Origin: JAVVHE01 sp038238915
GTDB taxonomy: Bacteria; Pseudomonadota; Alphaproteobacteria; Sphingomonadales; Sphingomonadaceae
Direction: 5' to 3'
Assembly: GCA_038238915.1 (NCBI GenBank)
Contig: JBBSFH010000006.1
Span: 62,001-126,000 of the forward strand
DNA: 64,000 nt
Each line of letters starts with the position of its first letter. Within the stretch, counting starts at the first letter, position 1. A model generated the notes under the pieces. The model saw only the letters and a list, made by a program, of their open reading frames with translations, searched no databases and was not told the origin of the DNA. A program made the translations under genes and the position numbers. Below, one piece after another: positions 22,218 to 30,156 of the stretch.

Positions 22218-24113
22218 ATGAAGAGCGGTTGTTTGGCGCGGCGTGCAGCGTTGCTCGCGCTATGGGCTGGCCCGGCGTGGGGGCAGAGCGTCGATCCGGT
22301 GGCGACGCAGGCGGTTCCCGATGCGATCACCGTCACCGCCGCGCGGACCGCGTCGCTGCAGACGCTGGGCGGCGTGACGATCGATCGCGCGCAGATCGAA
22401 GCGCTCGCCCCGGTCAGCGCGCTCGACGCGCTCGACCGCGCGGCGGGTGTCCGCGCATTCGGCACCGCTGGAGGCGCAGGGGGCAGCTTCATTTCGGTGC
22501 GCGGGGGCAAGCCCAGCTATACGCTCACGCTGATCGACGGCGCGAAGGTCAACGATCCCACCAATTCGAGCGGCGGCGCGTTCGATTTCGCCGCGCTCGA
22601 TCCGACGCTGATCGAGCGTATCGAGATTTATCGCGGCGCGCTGTCGGCGGTGCATGGCGCGGATGCACTCTCGGGCGTCATCAACGTGCGGCTGCGCGCA
22701 CCCTCACCGGGCGAAACGGGGGAAAGCGCGCGGGTGAGCGCGAGCACCGGCGGCGAAGTCGGCGGCGATGCGTCCGCCAGGCTCGGCTGGCGGGGCGGCG
22801 GGCTGCTGCTCGGCGGCGGGGCGTACGACAGCGGCGATCGCGATCCGGGTGGTCACATCGCTCGGCGGCAGGGCCTCGCCAAGCTGACGGGTAACCTCGG
22901 GCCGGTGAAGCTCTCCGCGCTCGGCCTCTACGCTGCCGCCGACCGCCGTTTCTTCCCCGAGGCCAGCGGCGGCCCACGGCTGGCGGTGGTACGTCAGCAG
23001 GAAAGCCGCGCCACGCAGTTCGGTCTTGTCGCGCTCGAAGCGACCGCCGCCAGTCCTGGCGCGCTCGTCCCAACCGCGCGCGTCGACTGGTCGCGCCAGG
23101 ACGCGGACGACGATACCCCGCGCATCGCCGAAGGCGTGATCGGCGCCGTCCCCCGCGTGCGCGCGACGAGCGCGTTCGAGCGGGTCGAAGCCAGTTTCGA
23201 CCTCAGATACTCACATGGCTGGCTCGGCGTCGCTGCGGGGGGCAGCTACCTCGACGAGATCGGTCGATCGAACGGCTTCGTCGATTTCGGGCGGTTCAAG
23301 CTCCCCGCCGCGTACCGGCTGCAGCGCGATACCGCGGCAGGGTTTATCGAAGCGACACTCGCGCCGGTGCACTGGGCGACCATCACGGGCAGCGCTCGAT
23401 ACGATGCACCGTCCACCACGTCCGCGCGCTGGACGGGGCGCGTGGCGGGGCGCGTGACGCCGGGCACCGGCGGCCCGGCGCTGTTCGCGGACTATTCGGA
23501 CGGGTTCAAACTGCCCTCGCTCTTCGTGCTGGCTTATCCGCTGATCGCGAACCCCAATCTGCGTCCCGAGCGCGCGCGCAGCGCGGAGGCTGGCGTGGAT
23601 TGGACCTTCGCACCCGGCGCCCGCGCCCGGATCGCCGCGTTCACGTCGCGCTACATAGATTTCATCGATTTCGATGCGGTGCATTTCACCAACGTCAACC
23701 GCAGCCGCACCGACGAGCGCGGCGTGGAGAGCGAACTGACCTTGCCCATCACCCCCGCGCTCGGCGCGACGGGTTCGCTGACCTGGCTGGAGAGCCACAA
23801 TTACGATGGGCCGCCGCTGCGAACCCGGCCAGAGTGGAGCGGTTCGGCGCGCGTGACCTGGACGCCCTCGACGCATATGCGGCTGTTCGCGGATATCGAT
23901 GCGGTAAGCGGCTTCGACGACCTATCGGTCCCCACCGGCCAGATCGCCGTTCGCGGGCATCGCGAGTTCAGCCTTGGCGGCGGCTACACGATCGAACGTG
24001 GCGTGGCGATCGATCTGACGCTGCGCAACATTGGCGACAGCCGGTACGAGGACGCTGTGGGGTTCCCCAATCCGGGCCGCGTGCTGCGCGCGACGCTGCG
24101 GCTGACACGCTGA
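22218..24113 (+). CDS. TonB-dependent outer membrane receptor
   Basis: A 631-residue outer membrane barrel, divergent from the dehydrogenase. ATG 22218 gives a short signal peptide (LLALWAGPAWGQ). The plug domain follows (DAITVTAARTASLQTLGGVTI, then FISVRGGKPSYTLTLIDGAKVND and GADALSGVINV), then beta strands, ending in the classic aromatic-rich C-terminus (GRVLRATLRLTR). The sequence resembles BtuB-like and Fe-siderophore receptors, but no cobalamin riboswitch or transport genes are adjacent, so the ligand is unknown. A perfect palindrome starts at its stop codon. Confidence 0.9.
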   Translation: MKSGCLARRAALLALWAGPAWGQSVDPVATQAVPDAITVTAARTASLQTLGGVTIDRAQIEALAPVSALDALDRAAGVRAFGTAGGAGGSFISVRGGKPSYTLTLIDGAKVNDPTNSSGGAFDFAALDPTLIERIEIYRGALSAVHGADALSGVINVRLRAPSPGETGESARVSASTGGEVGGDASARLGWRGGGLLLGGGAYDSGDRDPGGHIARRQGLAKLTGNLGPVKLSALGLYAAADRRFFPEASGGPRLAVVRQQESRATQFGLVALEATAASPGALVPTARVDWSRQDADDDTPRIAEGVIGAVPRVRATSAFERVEASFDLRYSHGWLGVAAGGSYLDEIGRSNGFVDFGRFKLPAAYRLQRDTAAGFIEATLAPVHWATITGSARYDAPSTTSARWTGRVAGRVTPGTGGPALFADYSDGFKLPSLFVLAYPLIANPNLRPERARSAEAGVDWTFAPGARARIAAFTSRYIDFIDFDAVHFTNVNRSRTDERGVESELTLPITPALGATGSLTWLESHNYDGPPLRTRPEWSGSARVTWTPSTHMRLFADIDAVSGFDDLSVPTGQIAVRGHREFSLGGGYTIERGVAIDLTLRNIGDSRYEDAVGFPNPGRVLRATLRLTR

Positions 24114-24136
24114 TCCACCGCCCGGGCGGTGGATCA
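24111..24136 (+). terminator. Perfect 26-base palindrome starting at the TonB receptor stop codon
   Basis: Two 13-base arms (TGATCCACCGCCC and GGGCGGTGGATCA) meet without a spacer; the RNA would form an 11-bp stem with a CCGG loop. Its first three bases are the stop codon of the TonB receptor. There is no run of T after it, so it may act as an RNA end stabiliser or weak terminator. Confidence 0.55.
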
Positions 24137-24232
24137 CGCCGCTCCGCCCACAATTGCGCGTGATCGCCGCGCCGTACCGCGCTAACAGCGCGTTGTCAGC
24201 GCGCCAGTCCCGATGCGCCGCCGGAGACCCTC

Positions 24233-25765
24233 ATGCCCGATCTCGCCCACCATATCGCCGGCCGCGCCTACCCGCATACCGGAACGCGCTGGGGCGACAT
24301 TTTCGATCCCAACACCGGCCGCGTACAGCACCGCGCGCCGCTGGACGGGGCGGGCGCGGTCCGCGAGGCGGTCGCCGCCGCGATGGCCGCGCAGCCCGCC
24401 TGGGCCGCGATCAATCCGCAGCGCCGCGCGCGCGTGATGTTTGCGTTCAAGGCGCTGGTGGAGGCGCATATGGACGAACTCGCGCATCTGCTTTCAGCCG
24501 AACATGGCAAGGTGCTTGCGGACTCGCGCGGCGATGTTCAACGCGGGCTGGAGGTGATCGAGTTCACTTGCGGCATCCCGCATCTGCTCAAGGGCGAATA
24601 TACTCAAGGAGCCGGGCCGGGGATCGACGTGTTCTCGTGGCGGCAGCCGCTGGGCGTATGCGCGGGGATCACGCCGTTCAACTTTCCAGCGATGATCCCG
24701 ATGTGGATGTTCGGCGTGGCGATCGCGTGCGGCAACGCGTTCGTGCTCAAGCCCTCCGAGCGCGACCCGGGCGTGCCGATCCGTCTGGCCGAGCTGATGC
24801 TGGAGGCGGGCCTGCCCGAGGGCATCCTGAACGTGGTGATCGGCGACAAGGAGGCTGTGGATGCGATCCTCGATCACCCCGACATCAAGGCGGTGAGCTT
24901 CGTCGGATCGAGCGACATCGCGCATTATGTCTATCAGCGCGGCGTCGCGGCGGGCAAACGCGTGCAGGCGATGGGCGGGGCGAAGAACCACGGCATCGTG
25001 CTGCCCGATGCCGATCTGGATCAGACGGTCAACGATCTGCTGGGCGCGGCTTTCGGTTCGGCGGGGGAGCGGTGCATGGCGCTGCCCGTCGTCGTGCCGG
25101 TCGGTGAGGCCACCGCCGAGCGGCTGCGCGCGATGCTGATCCCGCGCATCGCCGCCTTGCGCGTGGGCGTTTCGACCGATCCCGACGCGGATTACGGGCC
25201 GGTGGTGAATGCGGCGCACAAGGCCAAGGTCGAGAATTACATCCAGATGGGCGTGGACGAAGGGGCGGAACTGGTCGTCGATGGGCGCGGGCACATGTTG
25301 CAGGGGCACGAGGGCGGGTTTTTCGTCGGGCCGACGCTGTTCGATCATGTGAAGCCCACGATGCGCACCTATCGCGAGGAGATTTTCGGCCCCGTGCTCC
25401 AGATCGTGCGCGCCGCCGATCTCGACGAGGCGATCGCGCTCCCCTCCGCACACCAATATGGCAATGGCGTCGCGCTGTTCACTCGCTCGGGCGCGGCGGC
25501 GCGCGCGTTTGCAGACCGGGTGGAGGTGGGCATGGTGGGCATCAACGTGCCGATCCCGGTGCCGGTGGCGTATCACACATTCGGCGGCTGGAAGCGCTCG
25601 GCGTTCGGCGACACCAATCAGCATGGGATGGAAGGCGTGAAGTTCTGGACGCGGGTGAAGACGGTGACGCAGCGGTGGCCGGGGATGGGGGTGCTGGAAC
25701 GACAGGCGGAGGACGGCGGCCCGGCGCGGGTGGAGAACGCGTTCGTCATTCCGACGATGGGGTGA
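24233..25765 (+). CDS. mmsA: CoA-acylating methylmalonate-semialdehyde dehydrogenase
   Basis: Converts methylmalonate semialdehyde or malonate semialdehyde to propionyl- or acetyl-CoA in valine and inositol breakdown. The 510 residues match the family. Marks are the NAD-binding PFNFPAMIPMWMFGVAIACGN near residue 148, the FVGSSDIAHYVY stretch near 225, the QAMGGAKNHGIVLPDADLD block near 248 that is special to MmsA, and the catalytic Cys in FGSAGERCMALP near 280. Valine-pathway partner genes are not in this window. Confidence 0.95.
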   Translation: MPDLAHHIAGRAYPHTGTRWGDIFDPNTGRVQHRAPLDGAGAVREAVAAAMAAQPAWAAINPQRRARVMFAFKALVEAHMDELAHLLSAEHGKVLADSRGDVQRGLEVIEFTCGIPHLLKGEYTQGAGPGIDVFSWRQPLGVCAGITPFNFPAMIPMWMFGVAIACGNAFVLKPSERDPGVPIRLAELMLEAGLPEGILNVVIGDKEAVDAILDHPDIKAVSFVGSSDIAHYVYQRGVAAGKRVQAMGGAKNHGIVLPDADLDQTVNDLLGAAFGSAGERCMALPVVVPVGEATAERLRAMLIPRIAALRVGVSTDPDADYGPVVNAAHKAKVENYIQMGVDEGAELVVDGRGHMLQGHEGGFFVGPTLFDHVKPTMRTYREEIFGPVLQIVRAADLDEAIALPSAHQYGNGVALFTRSGAAARAFADRVEVGMVGINVPIPVPVAYHTFGGWKRSAFGDTNQHGMEGVKFWTRVKTVTQRWPGMGVLERQAEDGGPARVENAFVIPTMG

Positions 25766-25787
25766 CGTCTACCGCATTGCTGGCTAT

Positions 25788-26039
25788 ATGAATCGCATGG
25801 CAACCGTTACCTTCGACACTCTGGGTTGCGCTCAGCGGATGCAGAACGCTGGAATGCCGGCGGAGCAGGCCAATGTGCTTGCCACTGTGCGCAAAGAGGT
25901 CGCGTTCGATCAACTCGTCACCAAGCAGGATCTTACAATCGCCCTCAAGGATCTGGAGCAGCGGCTCACGCTTCGCATGGGGGCGATGTCGGCAGCGACA
26001 ATCACTATCCTGGGCGCACTGATCGCCTTCCACCACTGA
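25788..26039 (+). CDS. Small coiled-coil protein with C-terminal membrane helix (DUF1640/CCDC90-like)
   Basis: An 83-residue protein: VTFDTLGCAQRMQNAGMPAEQANVLATV at the N-terminus, a heptad-like stretch (LVTKQDLTIALKDLEQRLTLRMG) and a short hydrophobic C-terminal segment (AATITILGALIAF). This layout fits DUF1640/CCDC90-like proteins, which are short coiled coils anchored in the membrane. Function unknown. Its TGA overlaps the CTG that appears to start the RidA-like gene. Confidence 0.65.
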   Translation: MNRMATVTFDTLGCAQRMQNAGMPAEQANVLATVRKEVAFDQLVTKQDLTIALKDLEQRLTLRMGAMSAATITILGALIAFHH

Positions 26040-26416
26040 GCGCGCTCGCCTCCGCCTCCCCCTACGAAGCCCTCTATGGCTTCGTGCGCGCCCGCCGCGA
26101 GGGCGATCGCATCCTCGTCGCCGGGACCGCACCCGTTGAACCCGATGGCAGCTCGACGCCCGGCGATGCGGCCGCACAGGCGCGCCGCTGCTGCGCGATC
26201 ATTGCCGAAGCCATCGCCGGGCTGGGCGGCGGGCGGGTGATCCGAACGCGCATGTTCATCGTCAATCCCGCCGATGCGGACGCAATTGGGCGCGCGCATG
26301 GCGATGCGTTCGGCGCGGACAAGCCAGTCTCAACGATGGTTGTCGTGGCGGCGCTGCTCCGCCCCGGATGGCGCGTCGAGATCGAAGCGGAGGCGATCGC
26401 CGCCAGGCCCGACTAA
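26036..26416 (+). CDS. RidA (YjgF/UK114) family protein, apparent CTG start
   Basis: A 126-residue RidA-like protein. Family blocks are YEALYGFVRARREGDRILVAGTAPV near the N-terminus, the GLGGGRVIRTRMFIVN strand with the conserved Arg, and the closing VAALLRPGWRVEIEAEAIA. RidA proteins hydrolyse reactive enamine/imine intermediates, but this branch differs from classic RidA and the substrate is open. No ATG, GTG or TTG occurs near the family N-terminus. CTG 26036, inside a CTGA overlap with the upstream stop, gives the right length; the nearest conventional start is TTG 25826, inside the previous gene. Confidence 0.75.
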   Translation: MSALASASPYEALYGFVRARREGDRILVAGTAPVEPDGSSTPGDAAAQARRCCAIIAEAIAGLGGGRVIRTRMFIVNPADADAIGRAHGDAFGADKPVSTMVVVAALLRPGWRVEIEAEAIAARPD

Positions 26417-26465
26417 ACCTGCCCGCGGAGGTGGACACCCCCGCCCCAGCGGCTAAGCCCCGCCG

Positions 26466-28220
26466 ATGCCCACGCGCTGGCCCATCATCCGCCTCTATCA
26501 GCCGCCGAGCCTGCGGCTGGTGCGGCTTGCGCCCAATGTGTGGGATATGGCGGCGCTGGCGCTGCTGTTCGCAACGCTGGTGGGCATCGCGCACGGCGCG
26601 CGCGAGGCGTTGCAGCCGATCGCGGCGCTGCACCGCGTGCCCATCGATCTCGATCCGCACATGCTGCCCGAATATGCACTGCGCACTACGCTGCGCATGT
26701 TTGCAGCCATCGCCGCCTCGCTGCTGTTCACCTTCGTCTTCGCCACCTTGGCCGCGAAGAACCGCAAGGCCGAACTGATCATCGTGCCAGCACTCGACGT
26801 GCTGCAATCGGTGCCGGTGCTGAGTTTCCTTACCTTCACCGTGGTCTTCTTCCTCAACCTGTTCCCGGGATCGGTCGCGGGTGTGGAACTGGCGTCGATC
26901 TTCGCGATCTTCACTGCGCAAGCGTGGAACATGGCGTTCAGCTTCTACCAGTCCTTGAAAACCGTCCCCAAGGATCTTGAGGAGGTGACTGCAAGCTTCC
27001 ACCTCACCGGCTGGCAGCGCTTCTGGCGACTGGAGGCTCCCTACGGCGCGCCGGGGCTGGTTTGGAACACGATGCTATCGATGAGCAGCAGCTGGTTCTT
27101 CCTCGTGGTCTCGGAGGCGATCACGGTCGGCAGCACCACGGTCAGCCTGCCCGGCATAGGATCGTATGTGGCGGCCGCGCTGGAGGCGCGTAACTTGCGC
27201 GCGGTGGGATGGGCGGTGCTGGCGATGTTCCTCGTCATCCTCGCCTACGATCAGTTGCTGTTTCGCCCGGTGGTGGCGTGGGCGGAGAAATTCCGCTTCG
27301 AACAGACCGCTTCGGCAGAACTGCCGCGCTCGTGGATCCTCGAAATGGTCGGGCGGGCGCGATGGATCACCAAATTGCTCGAGCCGGTGGGCGAAGCGCT
27401 GCGCTCGGTCGCACGCTGGCCATTGTTTCCTCAGGGTGCGCCCAAGCCTGCCACACAAGTGGCGGCGCGGGTTTCGGTGTGGGGGGACCGGCTGTGGCTG
27501 GCGCTCGTGCTGGCACTGGTCGCGTGGGCGGTGTGGCGGATCGCGAACTATGTCGGCGGAACGCTGCATTGGGCCGAGGTGGGCCGCGCGGTCGGGCTCG
27601 GCACGATCACGCTGCTGCGCGTGATCATACTGATCGCGATTGCAACCATCATCTGGGTACCCATCGGCGTGTGGATCGGGCTCCGGCCCGGCGTGGCGCA
27701 GGCGGTGCAGCCGATCGCGCAGTTCCTCGCCGCGTTTCCGGCCAACCTGCTGTTCCCGATCTTCGTGGTTGGCATCATCGGCTGGCGGCTGAACGCGGAC
27801 ATCTGGCTTTCGCCGCTGATGGTGCTCGGCACGCAGTGGTATATTCTCTTCAACGTGATCGCGGGCGCGAGCGTGTTTCCGGGCGATCTAAAGGAGGCCT
27901 CGGCGAGTTTCGGGGTGAAGGGATGGAGATGGTGGCGGCGCGTGATGCTGCCGGGCATTTTCCCCTATTATATCACCGGCGCGATCACCGCCTCGGGCGG
28001 ATCGTGGAACGCGAGCATCGTCGCCGAGGTGGTCACCTGGGGACACGACAAGGTGACCGCGCACGGGCTGGGAGCGTACATCGCGGACGCCACCACCGCC
28101 GGCGATTATCCGCGCATCGTGCTCGGCACTGCGGTGATGAGCGTGTTCGTGATCGCGTTCAATCGCATGCTATGGCGGCCGCTATACGCCTACGCGGCGA
28201 AGCGGCTGCGGCATGATTGA
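26466..28220 (+). CDS. ABC transporter permease with two fused transmembrane domains
   Basis: A 584-residue inner-membrane protein that is a tandem duplication of a NitT/TauT/SsuC-type permease. Each half carries an EAA-like cytoplasmic loop: EEVTASFHLTGWQRFWRLEAP near residue 175 and KEASASFGVKGWRWWRRVMLP near 480. Several membrane helices flank each. The family moves nitrate, sulfonate, bicarbonate or similar anions; the substrate is not readable here. It overlaps the ATPase gene by eight bases. No substrate-binding protein gene is adjacent. Confidence 0.92.
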   Translation: MPTRWPIIRLYQPPSLRLVRLAPNVWDMAALALLFATLVGIAHGAREALQPIAALHRVPIDLDPHMLPEYALRTTLRMFAAIAASLLFTFVFATLAAKNRKAELIIVPALDVLQSVPVLSFLTFTVVFFLNLFPGSVAGVELASIFAIFTAQAWNMAFSFYQSLKTVPKDLEEVTASFHLTGWQRFWRLEAPYGAPGLVWNTMLSMSSSWFFLVVSEAITVGSTTVSLPGIGSYVAAALEARNLRAVGWAVLAMFLVILAYDQLLFRPVVAWAEKFRFEQTASAELPRSWILEMVGRARWITKLLEPVGEALRSVARWPLFPQGAPKPATQVAARVSVWGDRLWLALVLALVAWAVWRIANYVGGTLHWAEVGRAVGLGTITLLRVIILIAIATIIWVPIGVWIGLRPGVAQAVQPIAQFLAAFPANLLFPIFVVGIIGWRLNADIWLSPLMVLGTQWYILFNVIAGASVFPGDLKEASASFGVKGWRWWRRVMLPGIFPYYITGAITASGGSWNASIVAEVVTWGHDKVTAHGLGAYIADATTAGDYPRIVLGTAVMSVFVIAFNRMLWRPLYAYAAKRLRHD

Positions 28221-29532
28221 GGGGGCACTGGTGGACACGATGCTGCTCGACGTGCGGGGGGTAGCGCAGAGCTATCGCAAGGGCGGCGGCGCGGCCGATC
28301 TGGTGGTGCTGGAAGGCGTGGACCTGCAGATCGCGCGCGGCGAGGTGGTGGGGCTGCTGGGGCGATCGGGATCGGGCAAATCCACGCTGCTGCGCATCAT
28401 CGCGGGGTTGCTCGCGCCCACTGGAGGCACGGTCGCCTATCAGGGACATGATGTTACCGGCCCCGCCGAGGGTGTGGCGATGGTGTTCCAGTCCTTCGCG
28501 CTGTTCCCGTGGCTGACCGTGCTGGAAAATGTGGAACTCGGGCTCGAAGCCAAGGGCATCCACAAGGCCGAGCGGCGCAAACGCGCGGTGCAGGCGATCG
28601 ATCTGATCGGGCTGGACGGGTTCGAGAGCGCCTACCCCAAGGAGCTTTCGGGCGGGATGCGCCAACGCGTCGGGCTCGCCCGTGCGCTGGTCGTGCATCC
28701 CGATCTGCTGCTGATGGACGAACCGTTTTCGGCACTGGACGTGCTCACGGCGGAGACATTGCGCACCGATCTGATCGATCTGTGGATCGAGGGGCGTTTG
28801 CCGATCGGCTCGATCCTGATGGTCACGCACAACATCGAGGAGGCGGTGTTGATGTGCGACCGTATCCTCGTTTTCTCAAGCAATCCTGGCAGGATAAAGC
28901 GCGAACTGAAGGTTACGCTGAAGCATCCGCGTAACCGTCTCGACCCCGCATTCCGTGAGATGGTGAACGACATCTATCGTTTGATGACGCAGCGCGGGCC
29001 GACGGTAGCGTCGGCCGTCCAGGCGGGCTTCCCGGGCACGGGCGTGGGCATGATCCTGCCCGAAGTTTCGACCAACCTGATCGCGGGCCTGATCGAAGCC
29101 GTCGCCGCACCGCCATCGAACGGCGAGGCCGAACTGCCTGCGCTAGCTTCGGCGCTGTATCTGGAACTCGATGAACTGTTCCCGATCGCAGAAGTGCTGC
29201 AACTGCTGCGACTAGGCGAAATGGGCGAGGGGCGCATCCGGCTGACGACAGCGGGCAAGCGCTTCGCCGATCTGGATACCGACGCGCGCAAGAAGTTGTT
29301 TGCCGAGCAGTTGCTGGCGTTTGTACCGATCGTGGGACTGATCCGGCGGGTATTGGACGAGCGGCCTTCGCACCGCGCGCGGCTGGCGCGATTTCACGAG
29401 GAACTCGAGGATTATATGTCCGAGGACTATGCCGAAGAAACACTGCGCGCGGTGATCGACTGGGGGCGGTTCGCCGAGGCTTTTAGCTACGACGAGCAGA
29501 GCGAGACGTTCAGTCTGGAGAACCCGGTTTAG
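28213..29532 (+). CDS. ABC transporter ATPase with C-terminal AAA-associated domain
   Basis: A 439-residue ATPase partner of the double permease. Walker A is GLLGRSGSGKSTLLRI near residue 50, the Q-loop is VFQSFALFPW near 93, the signature is LSGGMRQRVGLARAL near 146 and Walker B is LLLMDEPFSALD near 166. After about residue 270 comes a domain of roughly 160 residues (ALYLELDELFPIAEVLQLLRLGEMGEGRIRLT) seen as the AAA-associated domain on NitT/TauT-like ATPases. This extra domain may sense a regulator or substrate; its role is not established. Confidence 0.93.
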   Translation: MIEGALVDTMLLDVRGVAQSYRKGGGAADLVVLEGVDLQIARGEVVGLLGRSGSGKSTLLRIIAGLLAPTGGTVAYQGHDVTGPAEGVAMVFQSFALFPWLTVLENVELGLEAKGIHKAERRKRAVQAIDLIGLDGFESAYPKELSGGMRQRVGLARALVVHPDLLLMDEPFSALDVLTAETLRTDLIDLWIEGRLPIGSILMVTHNIEEAVLMCDRILVFSSNPGRIKRELKVTLKHPRNRLDPAFREMVNDIYRLMTQRGPTVASAVQAGFPGTGVGMILPEVSTNLIAGLIEAVAAPPSNGEAELPALASALYLELDELFPIAEVLQLLRLGEMGEGRIRLTTAGKRFADLDTDARKKLFAEQLLAFVPIVGLIRRVLDERPSHRARLARFHEELEDYMSEDYAEETLRAVIDWGRFAEAFSYDEQSETFSLENPV

Positions 29533-29602
29533 GCAGATCGTTGCGCAACACCCCGCTCGCGCCTACTCTATGCGCCTTTACAATGCACATTGGAGATGGC
29601 GA

Positions 29603-29857
29603 ATGCGTGCGTCGCGTGTTCGGGAAGACCCCGCCTCGTTCAAAACGCCCACAAACCTGTCGCTCGACGCGGCGGTCGTCGCCGAAGCGAAAGCGCTCGG
29701 TGTCAATCTTTCGCAAGCGTGCGAGCGCGGCCTGCGCGAGCGCGTGCGCGAGGTGCGCGAACAGGCTTGGCTGGCGGAAAATGCGGACGCGATCGCGTCG
29801 TCGAATGCGTATTTCGAGGAGCATGGCCTGCCTCTCGCCAAATATCGCCAAGTTTGA
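29603..29857 (+). CDS. CcdA-family antitoxin
   Basis: An 84-residue antitoxin: a short N-terminal ribbon-helix-helix-like DNA-binding part (KTPTNLSLDAAVVAEAKALGVNLSQACERGL) and a disordered toxin-binding tail (WLAENADAIASSNAYFEEHGLPLAKYRQV), the classic CcdA C-terminal pattern. ATG 29603 has GGAG upstream; ATG 29570 is an alternative start in the same frame. The toxin gene begins on the last base of its stop (TGATG). The pair is likely autoregulated. Confidence 0.88.
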   Translation: MRASRVREDPASFKTPTNLSLDAAVVAEAKALGVNLSQACERGLRERVREVREQAWLAENADAIASSNAYFEEHGLPLAKYRQV

Positions 29858-30153
29858 TGCGTTTCGACGTGTATCGAAGCGGGGATGGCGAGGATCTCGT
29901 GCTCGATTGCCAGGCCGACGCCCTGCGCGACCTGCACACACGTTTCGTCGTGCCGCTGCTGGAGCCAAAAAACGCGCCGCGACCCGCGCGTCGGCTTAAT
30001 CCCACGTTCGAGGTCGAAGGGCGAACGGTCGTGATGGTCACACAGTTCGCCGGAGCAATCCCGTCACGCGAGCTGACCACGGTCGTCACTTCGCTGATCG
30101 AACATGACATGGCCATCAACAACGCGCTCGATCTGCTGATTTACGGAGTGTGA
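29857..30153 (+). CDS. CcdB-family toxin
   Basis: A 98-residue toxin of the CcdB/MazF fold that poisons DNA gyrase in the F-plasmid system. The N-terminus (MRFDVYRSGDGEDLVLDCQAD), the FVVPLLEPKNAPRPARRLNPTFEVEG block and the closing region (ALDLLIYGV) fit chromosomal CcdB proteins. The last residues differ from the WGI end that F-plasmid CcdB needs for gyrase binding, which is common among chromosomal members and may mean weaker toxicity. It ends three bases from a convergent gene. Confidence 0.88.
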   Translation: MRFDVYRSGDGEDLVLDCQADALRDLHTRFVVPLLEPKNAPRPARRLNPTFEVEGRTVVMVTQFAGAIPSRELTTVVTSLIEHDMAINNALDLLIYGV

Positions 30154-30156
30154 AAG

